Shown here: positions 28,438 through 38,148 of the stretch, in pieces
Numbering within the stretch: position 1 is the first letter of the stretch
How the letters are laid out: each line of letters begins with the position of its first letter
NCBI RefSeq assembly: GCF_009738225.1
Contig: NZ_CP018187.1
Location: 2,056,501 to 2,120,500, forward strand
Source of the DNA: Streptococcus salivarius
Lineage (GTDB): Bacteria > Bacillota > Bacilli > Lactobacillales > Streptococcaceae
Length of the DNA stretch: 64,000 nucleotides
Reading direction: 5' to 3'
Program-made: the position numbers and the translations under genes
The notes under the pieces: model-generated
What the model was told of the DNA's origin: nothing
The model's input: the letters and a program-made list of their open reading frames with translations, nothing else
Databases searched by the model: none

Positions 28438-28446
28438 GACTTGGAA

Positions 28447-28475
28447 AAGTTGGGACAACTGTCCTGACTTTTTTT
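28447..28475 (+). terminator. terminator after the FMN reductase pair
   Basis: AAGT.GGGACA and TGTCC..ACTT with a following T-run (about 28467-28475) just beyond the stop codon; it separates the reductases from the transporter gene. Confidence 0.65.
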
Positions 28476-28553
28476 CATGGTCATCCTAGATTAAGTTTCA
28501 CTCGAGCTTGCGCATTTGCCATGCTCCATGCCACATATTTTAGAGGTAAACCT

Positions 28554-29345
28554 ATGTCTCAATTTAAAGAAAAAGTATTCGCTGCTTGTGCTAAAAAAGA
28601 AGCTCTCTTTGACGAAAGTCTGGGTCGCTATGCCTTGCGTTCTATGCTTGCAGGAGCTTATCTTACCATGTCAACTGCTGTAGGAATTATTGGTGCGGAT
28701 GTTATCGCTACAGGTATTCCGGCCCTTTCTCGTTTTGTTTTTGCCTTTATCTTTGCCATCGGACTGGTCTTCGTTCTCATATTCAATGGAGAGTTGGCTA
28801 CTTCAAACATGATGTTCCTGACCAGTGGTGCCTATTATGGTAAAATCAAATGGAGCAAGGTGTGTACCATCCTCCTCTACTGTACCTTCTTTAATTTTGT
28901 CGGTGCCCTTATCTTGGCCTGGTTCTTCAACCAATCCTTCTCTTTCCAACATTTGACTGACAAGAGTTTCTTAGTTACCGCTGTCTCAACCAAGCTTGGA
29001 AAAACAGATTGGATGAACTTTACAGAAGGTATTACAGCGAATATGTTCGTTAATATTGCCATCTTGGGTTACATGCTCCTCAAAGAAGAATCTGCTAAGA
29101 TTTTCATTGCGCTATCAGCCATCTTTATGTTTGTATTTTTAATTAATGAACACTTGATTGCTAACTTTGCCTCTTTCATGTTGCTCGGTTTCAACGGTGT
29201 GCGTGATGCTGTGGATAATTTCACTTTGGCAAATATTCTACGTCAGTGGATAGTCGTTTTCTTCGGTAACTGGATTGGCGGAGGTATTTTCATTGGTTTG
29301 GCATACTCTTGGCTCAATAAAACTAAAACACCTCACATTGATTAG
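28554..29345 (+). CDS. formate/nitrite transporter family channel
   Basis: 263 aa from the ATG at 28554, after AGAGGT; the longer frame is not conserved. Six membrane segments with the FNT signatures (LAGAYLTMSTAVG near 35 and NWIGGGIFIGLAY near the C-terminus). FNT channels move formate, nitrite or hydrosulfide. Formate export or import is plausible in this group, which uses pyruvate formate-lyase. The following gene starts 8 nt after its stop. Confidence 0.88.
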   Translation: MSQFKEKVFAACAKKEALFDESLGRYALRSMLAGAYLTMSTAVGIIGADVIATGIPALSRFVFAFIFAIGLVFVLIFNGELATSNMMFLTSGAYYGKIKWSKVCTILLYCTFFNFVGALILAWFFNQSFSFQHLTDKSFLVTAVSTKLGKTDWMNFTEGITANMFVNIAILGYMLLKEESAKIFIALSAIFMFVFLINEHLIANFASFMLLGFNGVRDAVDNFTLANILRQWIVVFFGNWIGGGIFIGLAYSWLNKTKTPHID

Positions 29346-29353
29346 GAGACCTC

Positions 29354-29914
29354 ATGCGTCAAAAGACATTCATCAAACAAACCAGTATAGCTATTCTACT
29401 CTATTTTATTTGCCTAGCCCTTGCAGTCGCCATTGATTTAATCTTTTTCAAAGTCAAAAATATGTATCATACGCCTGCTTTAGCTGCTATCTTTGCAGGC
29501 TGGGTCTATTTGGGGCTTATCAGAAAAACTAAACAATTTGGAGCTATTACCTGTCTGGGTATCTTTATGTCCCTCTTCTTCTTTGCCTCTGGGCACTTTG
29601 TTCTAGCCTTTCTTCCTAGCTTTTTAGCTGGCCTTGTCGCTGATTTTCTAGCTAAGAAAGGGAACTATGAGAATAATAAACTTAATCTACTCTCCTATAT
29701 GATTTTTTCCCTAGGGAACTTAGCACCCATTATCACCATGTGGCTTGCGCCCAAAACTTATATCGCACAGCTCCTGGCCAAAGGGAAAACTCAAGATTAT
29801 GTCAATCAAGTTATGGTTCCCTTTACAGGCAGTCATGTCTTAATCCTGATTGGAGGAACGCTCATGGCTGCCCTCATTGGAGGCTACATTGCCCAAAATT
29901 GGCTGAAAAAATAA
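29354..29914 (+). CDS. MptD/Trep_Strep family membrane protein (putative ECF S component)
   Basis: 186 aa with about five or six hydrophobic segments and an ECF-type S-component look ([18 protein letters not shown]). The best family fit is the Trep_Strep (TIGR02185/MptD) group, predicted substrate-binding subunits of energy-coupling-factor transporters. The substrate is unknown and no ECF ATPase is nearby. It is in the same transcription unit as the FNT channel. Confidence 0.7.
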   Translation: MRQKTFIKQTSIAILLYFICLALAVAIDLIFFKVKNMYHTPALAAIFAGWVYLGLIRKTKQFGAITCLGIFMSLFFFASGHFVLAFLPSFLAGLVADFLAKKGNYENNKLNLLSYMIFSLGNLAPIITMWLAPKTYIAQLLAKGKTQDYVNQVMVPFTGSHVLILIGGTLMAALIGGYIAQNWLKK

Positions 29915-30029
29915 ATGGCCATCAGCCTTACTAACAGAGAGTACAAGACAAACATGCTTTTCTTATGTTATAATGAGAAAGAATACAGTCTTTTTCTACT
30001 TTGTTAGAAAGGACCTAAAGGGAGACCTA

Positions 30030-31055
30030 ATGATGAAAAAACAAAAAATCGCTGTCTTGGGCCCTGGTTCATGGGGAACTGCCCTTGCTCAGGTACTCAA
30101 CGACAACGGACACGAGGTCCGTATTTGGGGAAACATCCCTGAACAAATTGATGAAATTAACGAGAAACACACCAACACCCGCTACTTCAAGGATGTGGTT
30201 TTGGATGAAAACATTAAAGCCTACAAGGAACTGTCTGAAGCCCTAGATAGTGTCGACGCTGTTCTCTTTGTTGTTCCAACCAAAGTTACTCGCTTAGTTG
30301 CTAAACAAGTTGCCGAACTTTTGGACCACAAAGTTGTTGTCATGCATGCTTCAAAAGGATTGGAACCTGGAACACACGAACGTCTTTCAACAATCCTTGA
30401 AGAAGAGATTCCTGAGGAACTTCGCAGTGACATTGTTGTCGTATCTGGTCCAAGTCACGCTGAAGAAACTATCGTTCGCGATATCACTTTGATTACAGCA
30501 GCATCTAAGGATCTTGAAGTGGCACGCTATGTCCAAGGCATTTTCAGTAATAACTACTTCCGCCTCTACACCAATTCAGATGTGATTGGTGTTGAAACAG
30601 CTGGTGCTCTTAAAAACATTATCGCGGTAGGTGCAGGTGCCCTCCACGGTATGGGATATGGGGACAATGCTAAGGCAGCCGTTATTACTCGTGGACTTGC
30701 AGAAATTACTCGTCTTGGTGTGAAACTCGGTGCCGATCCTTTGACTTACAGCGGTCTATCTGGGGTTGGTGACCTTATTGTTACAGGAACTTCTATCCAT
30801 TCACGTAACTGGCGTGCTGGGGATGCGCTCGGTCGTGGAGAAAAATTAGAAGACATTGAACGTAACATGGGAATGGTTATCGAAGGTATTTCAACCACAA
30901 AGGTTGCCTACGAAATCGCCCAAGAACTCGGTGTCTACATGCCAATTACAACAGCAATCTACAAATCTATCTATGAGGGTGCTGATATCAAGGAATCTAT
31001 TCTCAATATGATGTCCAATGAATTGCGCTCTGAAAATGAATGGGATAAAAAATAA
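30030..31055 (+). CDS. gpsA: glycerol-3-phosphate dehydrogenase [NAD(P)+]
   Basis: About 341 aa; two adjacent ATGs at 30030 and 30033 follow GGGAGA, and either may start. The Rossmann motif [13 protein letters not shown] is at the N-terminus, and catalytic Lys lies in the [12 protein letters not shown] block near 195. It makes sn-glycerol-3-phosphate from dihydroxyacetone phosphate for membrane lipids and teichoic acids. Only 17 nt separate it from galU, a common streptococcal pair. Confidence 0.96.
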   Translation: MMKKQKIAVLGPGSWGTALAQVLNDNGHEVRIWGNIPEQIDEINEKHTNTRYFKDVVLDENIKAYKELSEALDSVDAVLFVVPTKVTRLVAKQVAELLDHKVVVMHASKGLEPGTHERLSTILEEEIPEELRSDIVVVSGPSHAEETIVRDITLITAASKDLEVARYVQGIFSNNYFRLYTNSDVIGVETAGALKNIIAVGAGALHGMGYGDNAKAAVITRGLAEITRLGVKLGADPLTYSGLSGVGDLIVTGTSIHSRNWRAGDALGRGEKLEDIERNMGMVIEGISTTKVAYEIAQELGVYMPITTAIYKSIYEGADIKESILNMMSNELRSENEWDKK

Positions 31056-31072
31056 AAATCTAAGGAGTTCTC

Positions 31073-31987
31073 ATGAAGAATCAAAAAGTTAGAAAAGCTA
31101 TCATCCCCGCTGCAGGACTCGGAACACGCTTTTTACCAGCTACTAAGGCCTTGGCCAAAGAAATGTTGCCAATCGTTGACAAGCCAACCATCCAATTTAT
31201 CGTTGAAGAAGCCCTCAAATCAGGTATTGAAGATATCTTGGTGGTTACTGGTAAGTCAAAACGTTCTATCGAAGACCACTTTGATTCAAACTTCGAGTTA
31301 GAATACAACTTGGAACAAAAAGGTAAGACAGACTTGTTGAAATTGGTTAATGACACCACTGCTATCAACCTCCACTTTATCCGTCAAAGCCATCCGCGTG
31401 GTCTTGGGGATGCAGTTCTTCAAGCCAAAGCATTTGTCGGAAATGAGCCATTCGTTGTCATGCTTGGTGACGACCTCATGGATATCACTAATGACAAAGC
31501 AGTACCTTTGACTAAGCAGCTCATTAACGACTATGAGGAAACACATGCATCAACCATTGCAGTTATGCCTGTACCTCACGAAGAAGTTTCTTCATATGGT
31601 GTCATCGCCCCTCAAGGCAAAGGCGAAAATGGACGTTATAGCGTTGAAACTTTCGTTGAAAAACCAAATCCAGAAGATGCACCAAGTGATCTTGCTATCA
31701 TCGGACGTTATCTTCTAACACCTGAAATTTTCGGTATTTTGGAAACTCAAAAACCAGGTGCTGGAAACGAAGTCCAACTGACTGATGCCATCGATACACT
31801 TAACAAGACACAACGCGTCTTTGCTCGCGAATTTACTGGAAACCGTTATGATGTCGGTGACAAATTCGGATTCATGAAAACGTCTATCGATTACGCACTT
31901 AAACATCCTCAAGTTAAAGATGACCTCAAGCAATACCTCATTGACTTGGGCCACAAACTTGAAGGCAAAGCAGCTAAAAAAGACTAA
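31073..31987 (+). CDS. galU: UTP-glucose-1-phosphate uridylyltransferase
   Basis: 304 aa. The nucleotide-binding start [18 protein letters not shown] and the sugar-phosphate region [19 protein letters not shown] are diagnostic. It makes UDP-glucose for capsule and exopolysaccharide, glycolipids and galactose use by the Leloir pathway. Second gene of gpsA-galU, followed by a strong bidirectional terminator. Confidence 0.97.
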   Translation: MKNQKVRKAIIPAAGLGTRFLPATKALAKEMLPIVDKPTIQFIVEEALKSGIEDILVVTGKSKRSIEDHFDSNFELEYNLEQKGKTDLLKLVNDTTAINLHFIRQSHPRGLGDAVLQAKAFVGNEPFVVMLGDDLMDITNDKAVPLTKQLINDYEETHASTIAVMPVPHEEVSSYGVIAPQGKGENGRYSVETFVEKPNPEDAPSDLAIIGRYLLTPEIFGILETQKPGAGNEVQLTDAIDTLNKTQRVFAREFTGNRYDVGDKFGFMKTSIDYALKHPQVKDDLKQYLIDLGHKLEGKAAKKD

Positions 31988-31990
31988 AAT

Positions 31991-32024
31991 AAAATCCATC
32001 GAACATAACATTCGATGGATTTTT
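31991..32024. terminator. bidirectional terminator between galU and the rhomboid gene
   Basis: AAAATCCATCGAA and TTCGATGGATTTT form a 13-bp-arm hairpin with A and T runs on its flanks, serving both converging genes. Confidence 0.85.
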
Positions 32025-32032
32025 CATATGAC

Positions 32033-32707
32033 TTAAAAATAAGTGAATCCTAGAAGAATCAGCAATAGTAAAATGTAGGTTAAAAGGGATGTAGAACGCC
32101 AACCTTTACTAAATAAGCGACTTTCAACCTTGTTGGCCAAAAAGATAGCTGCAAGAGCACCTCCAACTAAACCACCGAGATGGCCTGTAATCCCAACACT
32201 AGGTGTAAAAAGGTTGAAGATTAAGTTAATAACAATCAAAACCAAATAATTACGGCCTAACTGATTAAGCAAGGGGCTGTGACTGTAATAACCAAGAATC
32301 ACAACAGCCGCAAAAAGTCCAAACAAGGATGTCGAAGCACCAGCTGCAATAACATTAGGCGTAAAAAGTAAGGTAAAGGCATTTCCCATAACACCCGCTA
32401 ACAAATAAAGCCCTAGAAAACGTGGAGTCCCAAAAATCTGCTCAGCCATTTTCCCCATAAAGTAAAGAGTAAGCATATTAAATAGAAAATGCTCAACACC
32501 TATATGCACAAAAATTGGTGTTACAAGACGCCAAAGGTTCAAGGGACTGTACTGAACAAACGCACCGTACATAGCTCCCATCTTAAAAAGGCTCAAAGGC
32601 GAAGTCGCTTGAAAGCCGTTTAAAAGATATTGACAGATAAAAGTCAACGTCGTAAGCCCCAACAATAGATAGGTTGCCGGGTATTTCTTCCACTCATTTA
32701 TTTGCAT
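32033..32707 (-). CDS. rhomboid family intramembrane serine protease
   Basis: 224 aa with six to seven membrane segments. The catalytic serine lies in AGASTSLFGLFAAV (GASxS pattern, about residue 122) and the catalytic histidine in GITGHLGGLVGG (about 174). It cleaves membrane helices within the bilayer. The gene overlaps the end of the cyclo-ligase gene by 10 nt, so both are cotranscribed, a conserved pairing in streptococci. Confidence 0.93.
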   Translation of the reverse strand: MQINEWKKYPATYLLLGLTTLTFICQYLLNGFQATSPLSLFKMGAMYGAFVQYSPLNLWRLVTPIFVHIGVEHFLFNMLTLYFMGKMAEQIFGTPRFLGLYLLAGVMGNAFTLLFTPNVIAAGASTSLFGLFAAVVILGYYSHSPLLNQLGRNYLVLIVINLIFNLFTPSVGITGHLGGLVGGALAAIFLANKVESRLFSKGWRSTSLLTYILLLLILLGFTYF

Positions 32708-33225
32708 GTGACGACCTCCTTAACAGGAATATCATAGCTGTCTGGTTGAAAATCATGTTTCTGGCAAGGATAAACCGTACTAACTGTCTCCCCTTCAAAA
32801 TCAGACAAATAGCGATCATAGTAACCTGCTCCGTAACCAATGCGATAGCCTTCATCATTGAAAACTACTCCTGGCACATGAATCAAATCAATCTCTGATT
32901 TTTCCACAGCCAAATCAGACGCAGGTTCCATCAAGCCAAAAGAGGTTGCAACAAGATTATCTGGATCATAATCCACAAAAATCATTCGACCTTGTTTATA
33001 TGTTTTAGGAATCAAAAGTCGTTTACCATCCTTTAAAGCCTGATTGATTAAAAGACTGGTATCATATTCATGAGGAAAAGACAAATAAGTCGCAATCACC
33101 TGAGCCTCTTTATAAGCAGGTAAGGCAATCAATTGCTCCAAAAGATGTTTATCTATCTTAGCCTTAGTCTCAGGTTCTTGTGAAGTTAATTGAGCCAAGA
33201 CTGTTTTTCTAAGTTCATTTTTCAT
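32698..33225 (-). CDS. 5-formyltetrahydrofolate cyclo-ligase
   Basis: 175 aa. The signature segments LIPKTYKQGRMIFVDYD and VPGVVFNDEGYRIGYGAGYYDRYLS are typical of the MTHFS family. It converts 5-formyl-THF to 5,10-methenyl-THF using ATP, returning a storage folate to the active pool. It is upstream of and overlaps the rhomboid gene. Confidence 0.94.
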   Translation of the reverse strand: MKNELRKTVLAQLTSQEPETKAKIDKHLLEQLIALPAYKEAQVIATYLSFPHEYDTSLLINQALKDGKRLLIPKTYKQGRMIFVDYDPDNLVATSFGLMEPASDLAVEKSEIDLIHVPGVVFNDEGYRIGYGAGYYDRYLSDFEGETVSTVYPCQKHDFQPDSYDIPVKEVVTCK

Positions 33226-33293
33226 AGGTTTATCATATCAAAAAATCTACCAAAAGTCAGACTTGGTAGATTTTTTAGCTTTATCGACTCTGA

Positions 33294-34427
33294 TTAGGCT
33301 TCTGCCTTGTGTTTAAGGAATTTTCCAATTTCAGCCACTGCAAAAGCGAGAGCATCTTCATTTGGGCTCATCTTAGGATGGTGAAGTGCATATGGCGTGT
33401 CGATTCCCAACCAGAACATGACACCAGGAACTTTACTAAGCAAATAACCAAAATCCTCTCCAGTCATAGCCGGTGGACAATCAATCAGGTTAACTTCTGG
33501 GCTAGCATCAAAGAAGGCCATCAACTCTTTGGCCAAGGCTGGATTATTTTCCACAGGAAGATAACCACCTTGTTTCAACATGATATCCACTTCCATACCA
33601 AAGCTAGCTGCTACACCTTCTGCAATCTGGCGCACACGCTTCTGGATAAGGAGACTCATTTCCTGAGTAAGGGTACGAATAGTTCCATAAACCTCTGCAG
33701 TTTCAGCGATAACATTATTAGTAGTTCCTGCATGGAAAGAACCAAAGGTAACTACCCCACCCTGAATAGGGTCAACATTACGACTGACAATCGTTTGCAC
33801 TTGAGTAATAAAGTAAGAAGCTGCTACAAGAGCATCATTGGCCTCATGTGGAAAGGCCGCATGTCCACCTTTCCCCTTGAAAGTAACGAGGACTTCACAA
33901 GTCCCAGCAAAAAGGGTACTTGTGTTAGTCGCAATATCACCTACCTTGAAATCTGGACGGACGTGGAGGCCATAGAACTCATCTGGCAACCAATCTCCAA
34001 AGGCACCATCTTCATACATAAGCATACCACCAGCTTCATTTTCTTCGGCTGGTTGGAAGAGGAAGAGCATGTTATTTTTAGGTTGTACTTGAAGCATCTG
34101 GTCCAAAAGACCAAGTGCTGTGGTCATGTGCATATCGTGTCCACAAGCATGCATACGACCTTCATGAGTAGACTTGAAGTCAAGATCTGTTTCCTCTACG
34201 ATTGGGAGGCCATCAATATCTGTACGCCAACCAATGATTTTTTCAGGAGCATGCCCGTGAAGATAGACAAGAATTCCTGTACGCCAAGTACGTTGCTCCA
34301 CAAAGTCCTTACCTTCAGTCATTTCGGCAATACGCTCTAAGAGGTAAGCCTGAGTTTTAAATTCTTCCAAACCAATTTCAGGAATTTGGTGAAGGTCTCG
34401 TCTGATTTTGATTAAATCAAGTGTCAT
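33294..34427 (-). CDS. N-acetyldiaminopimelate deacetylase
   Basis: 377 aa, M20 metallopeptidase. Metal-binding residues are seen in ACGHDMHM and [10 protein letters not shown], with the later HH pair in [15 protein letters not shown]. Next to dapH it is best read as the deacetylase of the acetyl pathway to meso-diaminopimelate and lysine, rather than an amino-acid hydrolase. A 78-nt gap with an AGAGGCCT/AGGCCTCT hairpin separates it from dapH. Confidence 0.9.
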   Translation of the reverse strand: MTLDLIKIRRDLHQIPEIGLEEFKTQAYLLERIAEMTEGKDFVEQRTWRTGILVYLHGHAPEKIIGWRTDIDGLPIVEETDLDFKSTHEGRMHACGHDMHMTTALGLLDQMLQVQPKNNMLFLFQPAEENEAGGMLMYEDGAFGDWLPDEFYGLHVRPDFKVGDIATNTSTLFAGTCEVLVTFKGKGGHAAFPHEANDALVAASYFITQVQTIVSRNVDPIQGGVVTFGSFHAGTTNNVIAETAEVYGTIRTLTQEMSLLIQKRVRQIAEGVAASFGMEVDIMLKQGGYLPVENNPALAKELMAFFDASPEVNLIDCPPAMTGEDFGYLLSKVPGVMFWLGIDTPYALHHPKMSPNEDALAFAVAEIGKFLKHKAEA

Positions 34428-34505
34428 GTTTTTGTCCTTTTTATTTATATTTATTTTATAGAGAATCTAGAAATAGAGGCCTTACAGGCCTCTACTATCA
34501 ATATG

Positions 34506-35204
34506 TTACAAATTACGCAAAGCGTCTTCGAGTGCTGTTTTTTGTTGTGTTTTTTCATCGATTTCCTTGATGATACGAGCTGGAACACCAGCTACAACCA
34601 CATTTTCAGGAACATCTTGAGTAACGATAGCTCCAGCAGCAACGACTGAACCATTACCAACTTGAACACCTTCAATAACAACAGCATTAGCACCAACAAG
34701 AACGTTGTCACCGATACGAACTGGGTCTGCTGAAGCTGGTTCAATCACACCAGCAAGGACCGCACCCGCACCGATGTGGCTGTTTTTACCAACAGTAGCA
34801 CGACCACCAAGGATTGCGCCCATATCAATCATAGTACCAGCACCAATTTCAGCACCGATGTTGATAACAGCACCCATCATAACGACAGCATTATCTTCGA
34901 TAGTTACTTGGTCACGGATAATAGCGCCTGGTTCGATACGCGCATTAAGGTGACGTTTATCAAGCAATGGAACAGCTGAGTTACGGCCATCTTGTTCCAC
35001 AACATAGTCCTTGTTTTCAGTCAAATTCGCAAGAAGTGGTTCGATTTCTTTCCAGTCTCCGAAAAGAACATTACCAAGCTTAGTGACAGAAGCCGGAACA
35101 GCAGTTGCCAATTCCCCTTCAAAAGTTACTTTAACATTCGTTTTCTTTTCAGCATTACCGATAAAAGCGATAATTTCTTGTGCAGACATTTTTTGTGCAG
35201 TCAT
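34506..35204 (-). CDS. dapH: tetrahydrodipicolinate N-acetyltransferase
   Basis: 232 aa from the ATG at 35204 ([16 protein letters not shown]), 5 nt after GGAGA; a second ATG four codons upstream lies within that site. The C-terminal half shows left-handed beta-helix hexapeptide repeats ([19 protein letters not shown]). It acetylates tetrahydrodipicolinate in lysine and diaminopimelate synthesis, the step before the aminotransferase and the neighbouring deacetylase. Confidence 0.94.
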   Translation of the reverse strand: MTAQKMSAQEIIAFIGNAEKKTNVKVTFEGELATAVPASVTKLGNVLFGDWKEIEPLLANLTENKDYVVEQDGRNSAVPLLDKRHLNARIEPGAIIRDQVTIEDNAVVMMGAVINIGAEIGAGTMIDMGAILGGRATVGKNSHIGAGAVLAGVIEPASADPVRIGDNVLVGANAVVIEGVQVGNGSVVAAGAIVTQDVPENVVVAGVPARIIKEIDEKTQQKTALEDALRNL

Positions 35205-35289
35205 GAGATTCTCCATTCACATAAAGTTAGGAATTATTATACCAAAAATTCTGATAATTGTCTTTGCTTTTGCCAAATAGAGTGTATTT

Positions 35290-36045
35290 TTATGTAAAAT
35301 TTGTCTTTAGAGCCTCTATGTCAGTAATCACTCGATCTGGTTTAATTGGGGATTTCTCCAACTCTCGACGAGAATAAGGGAAGGTATTCAGCAAGATACC
35401 ATCGATCCCAACTGCCTCAGCCACAGCAATATCAGTCGTCAGGTCATTTCCCACCATGACAGTCTCAGATGGCTTTAACCCATGATCATCCAAAACTTGC
35501 TTTAAAAATTCAGGTTGAGGCTTACAGATACCCGCATCCGAAGACAGGTAAATGGCATCAAAGTAAGGTCTTAACTCCATTAAGTCAATCTCAGCATTAG
35601 TAAAGGCTGCTTGAGCATTAGACAAGAGATAGAGACGACAGCCCTGCTCTTTTAGAAAGGTCAAAACCTCCTTGGTATGCGGATAAGCTAACAACTGCTT
35701 ACGAGATAAGACGCGAAAGACCATGGCTATCAAATTTCCCCAATCGTCCGGCTGACTAGAGTTACTAGACTGAGACCGACCATCTACATAAAGCTGGTTG
35801 AAAATGTGAACTAAATCAACTTCTGGATAAGCAACTCCTTTAATCTCTATTAACTCCTTACGAGTCTGAGCCACACGCTTAGCATAAGCCTTTTTAAGAG
35901 CATCACCTTCATAAGCCGCTCCATAAGCCTGATATAGCTGGCCTAATGTATCCCATAACACAGGATCCTTCTCATCAGTTAGGATATCAACCAAGGTACC
36001 ATAAAAATCAAAAATGTAGTTCTTATAGGCTCTATTTTTCATCAC
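35290..36045 (-). CDS. HAD superfamily hydrolase (YjjG-like phosphatase)
   Basis: 251 aa. The HAD nucleophile motif FDFYGTLVD is near residue 12, motif II LSNAQAAF near 140 and motif III/IV in GICKPQPEFLKQ...GNDLTTDIA. Members with this layout dephosphorylate nucleotides or sugar phosphates; the substrate is not predictable. Monocistronic between dapH and rlmA. Confidence 0.82.
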   Translation of the reverse strand: MMKNRAYKNYIFDFYGTLVDILTDEKDPVLWDTLGQLYQAYGAAYEGDALKKAYAKRVAQTRKELIEIKGVAYPEVDLVHIFNQLYVDGRSQSSNSSQPDDWGNLIAMVFRVLSRKQLLAYPHTKEVLTFLKEQGCRLYLLSNAQAAFTNAEIDLMELRPYFDAIYLSSDAGICKPQPEFLKQVLDDHGLKPSETVMVGNDLTTDIAVAEAVGIDGILLNTFPYSRRELEKSPIKPDRVITDIEALKTNFT

Positions 36046-36155
36046 TTTTTACCCATTACTGAAACTTTCTTACTTATTGCTCCCATCATACACCTTTTAG
36101 GAAGACCAAACAAGCTAACTGAGATATTTTCCCATCAAAAAAATCCCAACGACTG

Positions 36156-36995
36156 TTAGGATTGCTTATCATCTCTAATACGACCAATCAGCAGCTCTCC
36201 CGCAACGGTTAATTGCGTCACTGAAGTCAAGTCCAAAGTATCCTTATTGGTATGGAAGAAAAGAGGTGTCATCTCAGCAAATGTTTGAACATGCTCTGAT
36301 GGCATAGACCAAGTCTTAGCAATCGTCACACGCTCCAAAAGGTCACAGGACTCTTGAAAATGTTCCAGAACATCCTGGTTCGAATAAGCCTGCGCCTCCG
36401 GTAACAATTGGCGAAACTCTTTAAGATGATCCTCATGAGGAATAACCTTAAAAACCAAGCCATAATCAGACAAAAGTCGTCCAAATTCTTGATAATTAGC
36501 TGGTGAAAAAATATCTAAAATCACATCAATACTATGTTCACGTAAAGGCAATTGAGCCAAATCGCCAACAAACCAAGCTACGTTTTTCTGAGGATTTTGA
36601 CGTGCCGCAAGAAGGATTGAATCCTTAGACAAGTCAAAGGCCATGAAATCCTTGTCAAACTCTTGAGCCAACTGACGGCTATAATAGCCTTCACCACAGG
36701 CAACATCTAGAACGTGCGAGTGTTTAGGAAGGTCACGCAAGTGCTCTGAAATCACCTCCAGAATAGGATCGTAATAGCCTGCCGCAAGAATCTGACTCCT
36801 CTTTTCAAAAGAAGCCATATCATAGTGCTTATCTCCCTTGGTCTGTCTCAAAAAATTAACAAAGCCCTGCTTGGCGATATTAAAGGTATGCCTATTCTGA
36901 CAAACCAAGCTAGACAAATCCAAATGCATTGGCGCCTGACAGATAGGACAAGCAAAAAGACTCTCTTGATCTTTAAAAACACTAAATTTGGCCAT
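36156..36995 (-). CDS. rlmA: 23S rRNA (guanine) methyltransferase RlmA family
   Basis: 279 aa. An N-terminal zinc knuckle (CPICQAPM...CQNRHTF) and the following AKQGFVNFL are typical of RlmA. The SAM-binding motif DVACGEGYYSR lies near residue 95. In Gram-positive bacteria the RlmA(II)/TlrB type methylates G748 of 23S rRNA, which affects macrolide and telithromycin binding. It lies just downstream of the SRP RNA gene on the same strand. Confidence 0.88.
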   Translation of the reverse strand: MAKFSVFKDQESLFACPICQAPMHLDLSSLVCQNRHTFNIAKQGFVNFLRQTKGDKHYDMASFEKRSQILAAGYYDPILEVISEHLRDLPKHSHVLDVACGEGYYSRQLAQEFDKDFMAFDLSKDSILLAARQNPQKNVAWFVGDLAQLPLREHSIDVILDIFSPANYQEFGRLLSDYGLVFKVIPHEDHLKEFRQLLPEAQAYSNQDVLEHFQESCDLLERVTIAKTWSMPSEHVQTFAEMTPLFFHTNKDTLDLTSVTQLTVAGELLIGRIRDDKQS

Positions 36996-37012
36996 AAATC
37001 CTCCTTAACACA

Positions 37013-37091
37013 AAAAAAGAGCACACACCTGAAATCGCTTAGGGCTGCTGGATTCCTCCCCTGACCCGCTTCACGCACAGATGTTGCTCCG
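37013..37091 (-). ncRNA. ffs: small signal recognition particle RNA (4.5S-like)
   Basis: About 79 nt. The conserved apical core GGTCAGGGGAGGAATCCAGC followed by AGCCCTAAGCG is the SRP RNA loop bound by Ffh. The ends pair (GGAGCAAC with GTGTGCTC), and a T-run forms the terminator. TATAAT at 37098-37103 places the 5' end near 37091. It is the short type used by streptococci rather than the long Bacillus scRNA. Confidence 0.93.
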
Positions 37092-37224
37092 AAAAATATT
37101 ATACCATAAATTGAAGTGATTGCAAGTAGAGAACTTATGATAAGACTAGCTAGACCTACCCCTATCAATCCCTATTATCTTCTTCTGTCAGTATAACCTT
37201 CGATAAAACATAAGACTTACCATG

Positions 37225-37269
37225 GTGACATTTATGTCACTACTTTTTTATTTCTCGACACCTTATAAT
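37225..37269 (+). promoter_or_regulatory. ComR-like box and promoter of the bacteriocin operon
   Basis: The palindrome GTGACATTTATGTCAC (37225-37240; 7-bp arms, GACAT-NN-ATGTC core) is followed by a T-tract and TATAAT (37264-37269), with no recognisable -35. This is the layout of ComR-activated promoters (comS, comX) in the salivarius group, where ComR is also known to switch on bacteriocin genes directly. Confidence 0.75.
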
Positions 37270-37415
37270 AAATCCATAGCTTGAGTAAAGCACCAAAAGC
37301 TAGTGACATGGCTGACTTTATTGAAAGGAGAAGTCATATTTAACATATCTCTTAACTCGTGGTGAGAGGGTATGAGATTTAAAAACTCACCAAAAATAAA
37401 AAAAGGAGAATGACA

Positions 37416-37574
37416 ATGATTAACAAAGAAATGAAGGCAGCTGACCTAGCCTCAGTAACAGGAGGCGGATGGAAGACTAACCTTGCCATTGGAGGGCTCT
37501 GCCTAGCTTCAGGACCTATTGGAACTATGGTATGCCTTGGAGCCTACAATGGCTACATGGACTCTGCGAGATAA
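37416..37574 (+). CDS. class II bacteriocin precursor with double-glycine leader (peptide 1)
   Basis: 52 aa, too short for most ORF callers. The leader MINKEMKAADLASVTGG ends in Gly-Gly and has the ELxxVxGG-like pattern cut by ComA/BlpA-type C39 peptidases. The mature 35 residues start GWKTNLAIGG, contain two cysteines (CLASGPIGTMVC) and GxxxG-like motifs. AAGGAG lies 7 nt before the ATG. With the next gene it probably forms a two-peptide (class IIb) bacteriocin. No export ABC transporter is in the window. Confidence 0.85.
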   Translation: MINKEMKAADLASVTGGGWKTNLAIGGLCLASGPIGTMVCLGAYNGYMDSAR

Positions 37575-37593
37575 AAGAAAGGACATATGAACA

Positions 37594-37761
37594 ATGACTA
37601 AGACCATTAACAATCGTAAAAACATGACTACTCAAGAACTTGAAACTGTATCAGGTGGAGTGGTTCCTTGGGCCGCTATTTCTGTTGGCATTGCTGCTGC
37701 AAAACTGACTTATGACCTTAGCTATGCTGCAGGTAAGTCTTTCTATAACCTCACCCACTAA
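37594..37761 (+). CDS. class II bacteriocin precursor with double-glycine leader (peptide 2)
   Basis: 55 aa. The leader ends in TTQELETVSGG, a textbook double-glycine site; the mature 33 residues begin VVPWAAISVGIAAAK and carry small-xxx-small motifs (SVGIAAA, AAGKS) that in class IIb bacteriocins pack the two peptides together in the target membrane. Nineteen nt after peptide 1 and preceded by AAAGGA. Its product is likely the partner of peptide 1. Confidence 0.85.
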   Translation: MTKTINNRKNMTTQELETVSGGVVPWAAISVGIAAAKLTYDLSYAAGKSFYNLTH

Positions 37762-37808
37762 CTAACAGAACTCGGCTGACATCTCAAAGATTTTGAGGAT
37801 GATAACTC

Positions 37809-38063
37809 ATGAAACATATAAACAATCAAACAAATAATACTACTGCTAATCAATCACCTAAAATGAATAACTATTTACTCGTAAAAATAGCTTTAGCTGG
37901 AATTATCAGTAGCCTACTTCTGATACTCCTAATCAACCTTATCTTTTATGTACGATTAGGAACACCAATTATTGATACTAATTTGAAGTCCGCTTTTGGT
38001 ACTCTGATTCTCTTTATGCCTATTTTTCTTTTAACAAGTGAGAAAGAAAAAAATAAAGCATAG
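37809..38063 (+). CDS. putative bacteriocin immunity protein
   Basis: 84 aa with a polar N-terminus (many Asn and Thr) and two membrane segments (about residues 24-50 and 62-78), ending in a charged EKEKNKA tail. No family recognised. Its position as third gene of the bacteriocin operon and its small two-helix form are typical of immunity proteins that protect the producer. It is followed by a strong terminator. Confidence 0.6.
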   Translation: MKHINNQTNNTTANQSPKMNNYLLVKIALAGIISSLLLILLINLIFYVRLGTPIIDTNLKSAFGTLILFMPIFLLTSEKEKNKA

Positions 38064-38112
38064 AAAGAGTGACCTAAATTGCCTTCAGGAAAACAAAAAA
38101 ATCATCTTCCAT

Positions 38113-38146
38113 TAAAAAGTGCAAGTCCCTTTGGACTTGCACTTTT
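38113..38146. terminator. bidirectional terminator between bacteriocin operon and tadA
   Basis: AAAAAGTGCAAGTCC and GGACTTGCACTTTT form a 14-bp stem around CTTT, with A and T runs on both sides; it ends both converging transcripts. Confidence 0.9.
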
Positions 38147-38148
38147 GT

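Noticed and set aside
33309..34340. 343-codon plus-strand frame
   Set aside because: It is a mirror of the N-acetyldiaminopimelate deacetylase gene, whose protein has clear M20 motifs.
37196..37228. Direct repeats TAACCTTCG and TTACCATGG as a BlpR box for the bacteriocin operon
   Set aside because: The spacing is 23 bp rather than 21-22 and the match is poor; the ComR-type palindrome next to the -10 explains the promoter better.
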